Of a DNA stretch of 64,000 bases, positions 49,678-64,000 are shown in pieces. The notes under the pieces are model-generated. The model was not told the DNA's origin. It was given only the letters and a program-made list of their open reading frames with translations, and made no database searches. Every line of letters begins with the position of its first letter. Within the stretch, counting starts at the first letter, position 1. Position numbers and translations under genes: made by a program. This DNA comes from Leucocoprinus leucothites (lineage: Eukaryota; Basidiomycota; Agaricomycetes; Agaricales; Agaricaceae): positions 1,674,001 to 1,738,000 of the forward strand of contig JAACJO010000006.1 in assembly GCA_013368445.1 (NCBI GenBank), written 5' to 3'.

Positions 49678-52600
49678 TCAAGAATTTCCAGAATCCAGAC
49701 TGATACGACACAACGGGCACGTCTTGCTCCTAACGAGCCACTGCCTCAAGCAATTTTCATGGAAAATATGTTGGCATGACAAGCTCATACTGCCATACTG
49801 ACCCTCTCTGAACTGCGATATGCAGATCCCGCACCGGCTCACGGGCACTCCAAGTACATTCATCTTCAGCTTGACACGCCCATCCGCTGTGACCCTCCTT
49901 CGTTGAACCTCCACACGCCCGGTGAGTGACACGTTTGACTCAGTGCTGGCATCCGAGCCCATGTTGACGTTGCTGACTCGCGCCTCATCAGCAGGTCCTA
50001 GAAATTCGGAAATGAGTAACAAGGTCTGATGAAGCGTTTACATATTAAACCATCTGAAAAATCAAAACGTGTACTCACCTCATAATCTGCGCCACCACCT
50101 CCATCATGATTATTCCCATCTTCCAACGTTGCCGCAAGAATCTCCAGATCCGTCATCTCCGACAGTCCGCTGAGCGATGAGACGTTCGCGGAGGAGAATG
50201 ACAGAGGGAGAGAGCGGATGGAATGTTCAGGCGAACTCCTCAATGAACCAATAGGAGATGCCCGGTGAGGCGTTGTCGACCCAGACGATAGATGCATTTG
50301 TTGGTAAGAATGATCCTCCAAAGGAGGTGTCCAAAACCCGCTCATATCTGGATCATCATCGTTTTCAAGGTCGATCAATAGGCCTTCAGGAACTATAGTG
50401 GTGTTCGGACTACCAGACGACGGAAACGCTTCATGACCAGCATAAATCGAATCCACGACAGCATTCCTCGAAGGCGGCTGCGGTTGCGGTGCATATGGAG
50501 GCGGCCGAGGCAATGGCCTGCCTTGATAATGTCGACGATAATCGCCAGCCCGAGGGGTAGATGACATCACCGGCGTGATATTGAGATGTTTTTGAGGGTG
50601 AGCTGATGGAATAGAAGGCGGAGGCGAACGTCGCAAGGAATTATCAACCACACTCGAGGGGGTAATAGTGGCTTTCAACAGTGGTGCTGGGTGGTGTTTA
50701 CAGACACACCCAGCTATCTCGGGTCTTTTTACTGGAGTTGGTGTGTCTATCATCACACCAGCATTCAGCGTCGGCGCCATCAGCGATGATGGCTGTACAC
50801 TACCTTTTCCTCCTCCATCAGAACTCAACACCACACCACCCCGTGCTGGCACAGGGGTCGTCGGCGAAGAAATGTTGATAATAACAGAAGCCGGTGAGGA
50901 TGATACAGATGTCCTCGGATGCAGTGGAGGGGTGAATGATGACGGGAATGATGTTGTATGAACGGGGCTCGAAGGAAGTGGTGTATCCAAAGCTCTTTGA
51001 AGTTCGAGAATGTTCGCTTCGTCAACAGCAATCCCTCTTTCAGCGCCGCTAATCTCCTCGCGGCGTTCTTCCATTCCAGTCGCAGGGGGTGCAACAGCCT
51101 CAACAACACATGTAGCAGCTGAAGCTTCCGTAGCCGTCGGCTGTTGGGCATTTTGATCACTATTATTCAAAACTTGATTCATCCTCGTTCTGACTCTCGT
51201 TACTGGCGGTCCAGCACCAGAAGAGGGGGGCACAGCAATCGGACTAGGCGCAGTCTTTGACCGATGATGCCCACTACGATCCTTCCCTACTTTTCGATTC
51301 AAAAACGGTTGAATGGCTTCCTGAACCTTCCTATCCCTCAACGACAACGGATGAGGCTCAGTCCATGACGATGCTGTCTGTGTCGGAGGTGGAGGTGGAG
51401 GAGGCTGAGGCTGCGAAGGAGCAGAGCTCGATGGTGAATTGATAGGGGATCCAAGGGGTGATAAAGCAGTCGGGGTAACAGGTACCCCGTATGTGAAGCT
51501 CAAGCTTCGAGCTGGTGAAAGCTCTGCTGGACTCATCACTGTTGGTGGAGGCAGATCCGGTTTCTGCACAATCATGGCCATCAAGCTACGCGGTTCAGAG
51601 TCGATTCGCCAAGATTCTTTCTGAGACTCGACTTCTCCGTCATGCCCGAGGACCTCCCACGCCTCAAACGACTCGTCATCTGAACACTCATCCTCGCTCC
51701 TCTGCTTCTCTTTCTCCCTACTCATGGAAGGAAATAACTTCCGACTCGACTTCCCGCTGACAGACTTCACATCATCCGGTCGCTTACTGTTATTCGCTGT
51801 CAGGGTCAATGTCGATGCGCCAAAACTGGGAAACCGAAGAACGGAAGAGGATGCAAGTGAAGTCGTGCTTCGGAAGAAATGGGTAGAACGAGGCGTAGAA
51901 TATGGGGAGGTTCCAGGAGGATGAGCAGAAAGCGCTCGGGATTGCAATGCCTTGTGTTGTTTCGGCGGAAATAGTGTTCGAAGCGGTGACAACGACAAGA
52001 ACCTCTTCTTCGTCGACGACCTGACGAGACCCGAATCTGGCTCTGGTTCATACTCCTCATGTTCGTCAGAGTCACTCAGATGAAGTACGCTAGCCATTTT
52101 GGATTTTGCTCGACCACGCGATAGCTGCGAGTCGGAGGAGGGGGAGATGCTTGTGTCCGGAGATGACGGGCTTGGGTACGGAGGGAACTCTACTCTCTGG
52201 TCCCTGCCCCTCGGCGGTGGAGGGACAATTTCCAACGAGTCTTCAGATTCTGATGCTGAGGGCGTCTCTGGCGGAGATACACGCCCTGTGGTGAACTCGT
52301 TCTCTGATTGGTCGCGATATTCTGTCGCTGGTGCTGTTGCCCTCACTGGTGAATGTTCCATCATAGACATTGAGGAGGACGATTGGGCCAAAGTTGACGA
52401 CGACGACGCTGCGATCGCTTCTTGGAATGACGGTGGGGGATAATTTGGAACGCCTGGAAACACAAGCAGTATCAGCTCTGAGTTTGGATTGTTTCATGAA
52501 TTTCTTGGTGATAGCTATTACCTTCGTCGATACCTTCCAATATCGCCCGACCCGACCTCGCTCCTCTCCAATTCCGTCTCGAGGAAGCCTTTGGTTTCTT

Positions 52601-52891
52601 CGGCGCTCCAACGTTAAACCTCTCTTCAACCTGCTGTCCCTGCCTTCCATTCCCCGCCACCGATCTATCCGCGTTCCTCGCCGAGCGACTGCCGCCATTA
52701 TTATTTGCTGCTGCAGCTGCCGCTGCTTCCGCCATCAATCTCGCCTTGGAAGGGGACCCTCCCGCCGACCCTGTTGATGATGCCGAAGCCAAATTCACTG
52801 ATGATGATGCTGCATCGGGATGCTCTTCTGCAGGATTTGTCCTAGGATATGGAGAGATACGAGCTGCGTCCGCAATTCTGTACGGCGACAT
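49678..52891 (-). CDS. Large RING-H2 finger protein, probable E3 ubiquitin ligase
   Basis: About 1020 residues in three exons. Exon 1 (52891-52522) starts MSPYRIADAARISPYP and has an Ala-rich run. Exon 2 is about 2.4 kb and encodes Ser/Pro/Thr-rich, apparently disordered sequence with acidic phospho-site-like stretches (HLSDSDEHEEYEPE). Exon 3 carries a C-terminal RING-H2: RCGICISQF, then LSCQHIFHENCLRQWL and TCPLCRISL, giving C-x2-C, C-x-H-x2-H-x2-C and C-x2-C ligands. The exon 2/3 junction is ambiguous: a strong GTGAGT donor fits only with a GAG acceptor near 49985, while the TAG acceptor ending at 49998 needs a weaker GTACAC donor. RING-H2 proteins recruit E2 enzymes; substrate and location are unknown. 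No membrane segment is seen. Confidence 0.83.
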
Positions 52892-53398
52892 AGCAAATGC
52901 TGAGCAAAAACGTAAGTCTTGCGGTGAGAGAGGACGCTGTTTTTGAGGAACATGCGGTGGCCACGATCCTACGGCGTTGTTTCTACTTAACTCGCTTTAC
53001 TTCTATTTGGCTTCTCTGTCACACTGAGTATGTACCCTACTGCGTCCGTTTGCTATGGATGTGATTTTTTGGGGGTGCGCCGCTTGGAATTCGAGAATCC
53101 AATCCCATTGATCATGGAACTTGGATCCTTCCATCCTGTCCTTTTCGCTCGACCCTTCGACCATTAATAGATCCGTTCATGCCATAATTAGACATGTTTA
53201 TCTGCACTCTTGGGCCCAAATACCAAAAGGGTGCTTAGCGCTCAGCCCACGACCCATTTACGCGTGTCTTTCGGACGATCAGAGTTGATGTTCCAATTGA
53301 GCTTGTATTCATGTACATCAAGGAAGTATTGAGTGTAATAACTATTCTTACGGCTACGATACGCAGCGACTGGTAGAACTATAGGACTCCTTGGATGA
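52892..53398. other. Spacer between RING and OPT genes
   Basis: 507 bp between two minus-strand genes, containing the RING gene promoter and the OPT 3' end. No other feature recognised. Confidence 0.4.
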
Positions 53399-56300
53399 CT
53401 ACTCCAAAGCTCCGTTCCCGTTGCAATAATCGACGTTTCCTTTGGCTGGATTCCCGGCCCACTAATTAGATGACATCATTAGGACTACTTGTATATTGCC
53501 TCAAAAGGATCGTGCCACTTACTGCAGGGAACCGCCTCTCCACACCCGAAGCACCAAATACGGCAAAGGACAGAATGAAAATCATAACCTGAGCTCCACC
53601 ATCCAAAGCGCCCCCAAGAATATAGTTATATTTCTTATACCATCCGGGATGGTATTTCCTCAACCATAGCTGGGACACGAGGCCAACTATAATGCACGAG
53701 GTAATAATGGAGTTTACACCGACGTACATCCATGCGGAATACTTCATACCAAACTGTCAGAAAGCTCCGATAAAGCGATAATGCATCAACGGCGCACCAT
53801 GTATATAATCGGAAGGATGATCGTGTTTATTTGGATAGGTCCGATTCTCGGCCAGCGCTAGAGTGATAAGCAGGAATAGTGCTCAGCAACGTGGCGGCCG
53901 AACTGAATTAGAAACATCACTCACCTTGGAAATGAGCCACTGGAAGAACGTTGGTACAATTCCGATAACCAAGCTTATTGGAATAATCCAATAAGGGCCA
54001 TCAAATCCATACAACTGCCTCGCCAAAGACCAAGTCACGGCTTGGCTGTTTAGGCTTTGTGTCACTTGTCCACTCCAGACGTTTGTTCCCACTGGGTCGA
54101 GTAGAATTTCGCGTTGAGATGTGACAACTGAGATCATGACCACTGGGTAGTGAACGTTAGTTCATGGATTCTACGTCTGAAATCGTCATCATTACTCACC
54201 GTAGTTCACAATGGCACCTATCCCGGAGAGTAACTGTTAGCCGGAGGACGTGACGTTATATGACGCAATGCTCACCGAGGATAGTCCCCCAGACCTGGGT
54301 CAAGAACATGACGCGAGGGGGAATCTTGAGGTATTGACCCATCTTCAGGTCCCCGGCTAAACCAATAGATGTAGATACAACATCGTGACTCCACATAGAG
54401 AACTGCCCGATCATCTCAGTTGTAGAAGATTAGAAAGGATGGGAGTAACACCAACATAAAGGTTGGCCACTGGTCTACCAGGGTTTACAGCTCCGGCAAC
54501 CATTTTCATGAGCTGATTAGTTGCAATGCCGTTGCCCATCCTGGCAAATAGCAAAGTGGAGAAGGGCTGTTGAATAGCTTAGAAAACTTTTCGGAACAAG
54601 GGTAAGGGCTAATGTGGTCACCGTTATGAAAGCGCCAACCAGTAACGCCACGATGTAAGACCACCACGGAAGAGTCGTTTGACCCTTTAAAACAACGATC
54701 AGCCCTAACAACATGTCAGCTCCACATATTACGATCGATGTGTCATAACACTAACCGGCTAAGAAAGCAAGTACGAGCAGGATGGCGTACCACCACCAGG
54801 GAGCTTCCTTGTATTTCTTCATGGCCTATCACTCAAAATGAGTGTCCACACGTGCATATTGTTCTAGATGAATGCCCTACCTGAAAATGTGGATCAGGTT
54901 GGGTTTTATTATACGCGAGCTTGAAGGCATCTTTTGCATCGGCCCCCCAGAAAAAGATGCAATGAGCAATCAAGCCGCCTATCTATCGGAATTTCAGCAC
55001 AGAAAATCAACGTGAAAGTACTATCAGGTACTCACAGCAAGATTAGCAGTCAAATTATGCCAGGCATTAGACCCAGTCAAGGCCGGAAGTCCGATCTCTG
55101 CAAGCGCAGTTTCATTTAAGTGAAAGTCAGAACCGCCAAATACTGCGGATTGGTGATAGACTGAGCCATTGGCAGAAAATATTGAAGATGAAAGCATAGG
55201 ATAGTCAAGTGACTAATAAAGAAACGTCAGCGGAATAGCTTGGTGATAGACCAGCCCTCAAGCTCACATTCCACGTATTTGAATAATAAATAGCCATAAT
55301 AACAATATAACAGATGCCATAGCCGATCCAAGAATTGGCTATTGGAACCCCGTGTTAGCTGTCTCGACATTCATGCGGCGACAAAAATCACGGTACCTTG
55401 CTGAATCAGTGGGTAGCTCATAAATCTGAGGCCATTATTTAGATATGCCTCCCCAAAAACAATCGTTCGAGAACTTACGAAGAGCCAATGTACTGCCAAT
55501 CAAAAGAGATACTCAAGAGACCCAAGCCCTCATTACCGTTCGTTCCGCCGAATAAATTAGTAAAGACATCAACAACTTTCTGGGAAGAACGTTGGGATGC
55601 AAGACAGAAAATGCTGAAACCATTAAGCAAGGGGAAGATGTAGGCCGGTAAGAGTTCATAAATAAACATCCCCGTGAAAGCCGTCCAAAAGAGCTTTACA
55701 CGCTTCCCGTTTGCAGTTGTGTCAAAGTGCAAAGCTGGAAAAAAATTGTTCGTCAAACGAGCCGTTCTTAGATATGATATGATATATTCACCTTGGAAGA
55801 CAGACACGGTCGGTAAGTTCTGGAAACCAATCAGCGTTGATTCATCAGGACTAACGGCGAGATAGGAAACTACTCACAAACCAGTAAACCATCTCGGAGG
55901 GATAAACTGTGAGCGGGCGGAGGAGACCAACCAAGCCGTATCTGTGAGCCTGAGGTCAGTTGCCGGGGCCACAAACAAATACATAAACCTTACCCAAAGC
56001 AAGCGGTGGAGAAAGTAGCGAGAACAGCGGTAGTTGCTTCGACATGTGTATCATAGTACAGCTTGACTGGTGTTAGAATACTAATCAACCATAAGGGCAT
56101 AGAGGGCCGCTCACTCGTTGTACTGCAAAGTTCAAAACAGCGGTACTTTGAGCCGCCGCAGTGGAAGCAACCAGGGATGCCACGACATGCTACAACCGAA
56201 TGGACATCAGACCTCCACAAGACTTAAAGGTACCTGACAATGTGTGCTCACCTCCTTCAAGCCGAAAGGTCCCGGGTTCAAAAACTCGAGAGCAGGTCCT

Positions 56301-56873
56301 AAGAACTCAAACCTGGTTCCAACAACTTTCTGTTTAGTGGGTAAAAACTTGGCCCAAGCATTTCCAACACTATAAATCAACAACAGCAAGAAGACCGTCG
56401 ACACCACCATCTGAACAGGTTTAAATTGATAAATCTACACCGTTCCGGGATGTCAACACTTCATCATCGTTCATGCAATGCCAGCTTCGAATACGCACCT
56501 GACATAAAGCAGCCCCAAGTCCGGCAAACACCGTCCCCATCGTCAACGACCTAAACGTCAACGCCGGATCTCCATCATCTCTCAAATCAACAACATATCT
56601 CGACACATCCAATCCAGTCGTGATCACCGGCTCTCCATTCAACGTCTGCCCCTCCTCATCCTTCACAAACGAACCCTCCGATACTGAATCCACCTTTTCG
56701 TTATTGTCTTTGTTGTCATAATAGTCCAGCTTCTCGATCTCGTTATTAAGGTCGTTAGAGGTGTTTGACTTGGAGATAGGTGAAGTTAGGGATTTGACGT
56801 CGTTATTATCGTTATTATCGACGTCCCCCTCCTTCGCCTTGGCCCTCCGCGTGAGTTTGTCGAGTATTATCAT
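53399..56873 (-). CDS. OPT-family oligopeptide transporter
   Basis: Proton-coupled plasma-membrane uptake of small peptides or related compounds (some members carry glutathione, siderophores or metal chelates). The N-terminal cytosolic region is Asp/Asn-rich (VDNNDNNDVK), encoded by a GTTATTATC-like repeat. About a dozen hydrophobic segments follow. Both OPT signatures are present: NPGPFGLKEH and YLKIPPR. The C-terminus is recovered by splicing a TAG acceptor to give FPAWAGNPAKGNVDYCNGN, the usual family ending, with the stop at 53399-53401. The gene has more than ten short introns that keep the frame. Predicted length is about 770 residues. The start is the ATG giving MIILDKLTRRAK. The transported substrate cannot be read from sequence. 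Confidence 0.93.
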
Positions 56874-56994
56874 CTTCGTCGGAAGAAAAAAGAGCCTCCG
56901 ATAACCGAAGTCGGTAGGGCAGAGGCAAATAGATAATCAAGAGAGAGGAATTCGAGGGAACGCCACACAAGGTCAGATAGCTCATCGGAACCAG

Positions 56995-57002
56995 CTATAT
57001 AA
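56995..57002 (-). promoter_or_regulatory. Possible TATA box of the OPT gene
   Basis: TTATATAG on the minus strand, about 120 nt upstream of the OPT start codon. Confidence 0.4.
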
Positions 57003-61402
<4,400 letters not shown>

Positions 61403-63288
61403 GGAGGTCCAATTGCAAGTTTGCCATCATCATCATCTTCTCATCAAAAAGGCCAGCCACGTAGGATGTGTAAACAACGAACAAACAAACCTCCTCGCCG
61501 CCACGCTCTTCAACCGCTCAAGAGTCGAAAACTACCTCGCACAAACTGCGGAATACGTGTCCTTTTGCTGGCCAATTTCCTCGTATCTATCTATCTGACA
61601 ACTGAATTCAATCCACTATCTCTGGTCTGGTCATGTGAGGACCTCATTTGCGACTCGGACTACACAACACTGCCTTGCACGCGCGCTGGGGTGCACTAAC
61701 ACTTGGACCTGGAAATGGAAGATGGTATTACATGGCTGTTCATGACAACGGAGAGACACTTGTGCACTTTCGCAAGATTTTATCTCTGGGCATTGTTGCT
61801 GTATATTATCACATAAAATCCAAAAATAGCTCATGTCGCGAACGGCTCCTCTCCCTTCAGGCGCTCAACTGGTCCCATTTCAATGAACGCGCGCAAGCAC
61901 TGGCCACGTAGGAGCTTTTCACTTCGGTTTCCTCCGTATAGTACAGTACCCCCTTTAGAGAATCTCAAGCGTCAATGTGCACAGGCTCAACGACACCATT
62001 ACGGGAGAGACCGCGAGTGTAGGTGCTTATGCATTCCAGACTGAGATATGAATCGCGGCGGTCAAACACCCAAAGCAACACAAGATTTAGTCAATGAGAT
62101 CCAACAGATGCTCTTCGTCCAAAGCCTACCTAGGCTGTACATTCCAGTTCCTTCTACCATCTCAAATCCTTAGTAACACCACCACGTTTCTATTACCAGA
62201 ACCACCTCGAACTTACCTCTCCTTTAAGCTTCAAACCTTCCACGTCCTTCCACATACATACCCCCACTTATCCTTTTCTAGATCCTTCCCAAGCCCTCAC
62301 ATACGCAACCTCAAGTTGTAACCAGTAGGCCGCGGTAGCCGGCATGTCACGCCGGGCCAAATCATAACACCTCCGTTGTCCTCAACGAGTCACCTCATCC
62401 CGCTGTCCGCTGCCCGCCTGCCGAACACTCTCACCAATCACGAGCCTCCGCAAGGCAGCTGAGAAAATCTTACATCATCTCATCCATGTTTTCCACCCCA
62501 AATCCCAAATGACTCGAGTTGCTCTCGGAAATATCGTCCCCGCAGTGCCGGGCCCTGCCTGTACATGTGTGGGCGTTTATGTACTTACGTGTGTATTGTG
62601 GGGGAGATGGACTCAGGAACCGAAGTGGTACTCGCAATATACATTACATACCATCCATTCTCCCTACCGCCCCCGCTGATCTATAACTACAACTGATGAC
62701 GCGTCTATCTCACCTATGTAATAAGCATCCACCGTTCCTGATAGCCTATTAACGCTATTAACGTTTCTCTGATATCACGGAAGCCCTTCAAAACAAAATA
62801 AAGACTAAAGACGCCGTCAACGTCTAACATTGTGTGATCATCCTTCGAATCAAAATCAAATTGGGGGTGTGTGCGTGGGCTAATACAGCTACGTGTACAT
62901 ACAGTTTAGGTGGGGGAAGGTTTGACACGAACGGTAAAGAGGGGGGTTGCGTAGCGTATGTACATATGATCAAAGCCGCAGCAAGTACAGACACATCTTC
63001 AAACCATCATCTGGGCAAAGGGCAAAAACAACTCCTACAATCAAACAACTAAAGAAAACAGAACCACCACCCGCCGAGAGCCGATCACGATCGATCATGC
63101 GGGGTAATGGGTTAAATGAAATAGTAACTACTACCTACAAAGCCTAACGAAGAGAAGGGCTCAGTTGACAAGGTAATCGTTTATATTGCTCAACAAGGGG
63201 ACCACCCGCCGCCGCCGGTAATCAAAAAGGTGGACGACGACGAGCGGCTTCGCTGCTGGTAGAGAAAAATGAGGAATGATGATGGGAA

Positions 63289-63301
63289 GGGGGGGGGGGG
63301 G
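63289..63301 (+). repeat. 13-nt G homopolymer
   Basis: Thirteen consecutive G residues in non-coding DNA; a likely length-variable site or a sequencing-error-prone tract. Confidence 0.9.
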
Positions 63302-63461
63302 AAAGGGAACACGAAAGTCAATGCGCTCTATACCAAACAAAGCTGCGCAGAGTCATCAACATTCTATTCCACAATGACAGCAAAGAGTCAGATGTTGGGG
63401 GGGAAAAGTGATGTCCAATGATCCAAGATATTAAGAGTAGATATATCAGGAAGGGGAAGGG

Positions 63462-63476
63462 AGCAGCAGCAGCAGC
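63462..63476 (+). repeat. AGC trinucleotide microsatellite, 5 copies
   Basis: Five perfect AGC units in non-coding sequence. Confidence 0.85.
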
Positions 63477-64000
63477 CAGAGGGATGGGGGGTAACAGCGA
63501 AGAGCAAGAAAGACAAAGCAAGAAAAACAGGCATAGATGGTCTGTGCGAGTGTATGTGTGGGAACGTGGGAGCAAGCCAACAACGACAGCCGTCCTTCCC
63601 AGCCCGACAAATCACACAACAACACACATATAGTTAACAGAGATGAGAAAAATGAAAAAGAAACAATCTGGCATGTCGTCGCCTCCTAGCACAGCCTCTG
63701 CAACGAGATCGAACAGGGCAAGTATTCGAATCCAGATTCTAAGAGGCAGCTGGGAAAGTGAAGACGCTGAGTCACAACGCCGTCCTCATCTCGTCATAGA
63801 GAGAGAACTTGGGAGGGTTGACTCGGGAACCGATCGCAAATAAATATTCGACTGAGGTTTTCACCCTTGAACGCGTAGTGGTTGCGTCGAGCGATGAGGA
63901 CGAGGAGTCAGGAAAAAGTAGGTCAATGACTTTTGGTTGAGAAAAGCGTGGATGCGCTGGGGGTATCCAATAATCCGTGTGTCCTGGTCGTCGATTATAA

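Larger units (their letters stand above)
61403..64000. other. Gene-poor right end of the window
   Basis: 2.6 kb upstream of SEC23 with its promoter near the left edge. Only short frames are seen; a few low-complexity tracts are listed separately. The right edge could carry the end of a gene outside the window, but nothing recognisable is seen. Confidence 0.4.

Noticed and set aside
52099..52443. Open frame on the plus strand opposite the RING gene
   Set aside because: It is antisense to Ser/Pro/Asp-rich coding sequence, which commonly leaves the opposite strand open; no motifs.

Overview
The window reads as nuclear DNA of a filamentous basidiomycete, most likely a mushroom-forming Agaricomycete. 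Genes are split by many short introns (about 50-60 nt, GT...AG). Several encoded proteins belong to families known mainly from Agaricomycetes: a 'macrofage activating glycoprotein'-type secreted protein, DUF6699 and DUF6593 proteins, a CYP53-type P450 and a Xi-class glutathione transferase. No bacterial-style operons, CRISPR arrays, rRNA or tRNA genes, or intact transposons were seen. Seventeen genes are supported, fourteen with a recognisable family. All homology statements come from reading motifs by eye; no search was run.

Layout. 0.2-2.35 kb (-): a multi-exon cytochrome P450 that is intact except that the invariant haem-ligating Cys is a Trp codon. 5.9-8.3 kb (-): CTP synthase. 10.2-11.9 kb (+): Xi-class glutathione transferase (S-glutathionyl-hydroquinone reductase). 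12.1-13.7 kb (-): secreted MAGE-type protein. 14.9-16.9 kb (+): CYP53-type benzoate 4-hydroxylase. 17.2-18.2 kb (+): single-pass membrane protein. 20.5-21.2 and 24.8-25.9 kb (both -): two DUF6699 paralogues. 27.5-28.1 kb (+): an Atg43/DUF1770-like mitochondrial protein. 28.4-29.3 kb (-): GPI-anchor deacetylase (PIG-L/Gpi12). 30.2-34.2 kb (+): a 1272-residue disordered protein with an RRM-like segment. 35.4-36.8 kb (+): an unrecognised basic disordered protein. 39.3-40.0 kb (+): ubiquitin-conjugating enzyme Ubc4. 41.3-42.0 kb (+): DUF6593 protein. 43.7-45.2 kb (+): secreted GH16 glucanase. 45.9-49.4 kb (-): stand-alone nucleoporin Nup96/Nup145C. 49.7-52.9 kb (-): large RING-H2 protein. 53.4-56.9 kb (-): OPT oligopeptide transporter. 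58.6-61.4 kb (-): COPII coat subunit Sec23.

Housekeeping functions (nucleotide synthesis, GPI anchoring, ubiquitination, nuclear pore, secretion) are mixed with degradative and secretory genes (CYP53, GSTX, GH16, MAGE, OPT) of the kind used by saprotrophs on plant or fungal polymers and aromatics. Genes are not arranged in an obvious biosynthetic cluster. The nearest thing to one is GSTX and CYP53 within 7 kb of each other. Large gaps (2.4-5.9, 18.2-20.5, 21.2-24.8, 61.4-64 kb) show no supportable gene.

No wholly new system is evident. The strongest candidates for follow-up are the Cys-to-Trp P450, the DUF6699 pair, the Nup96 gene not fused to Nup98, and the long RRM-like protein.
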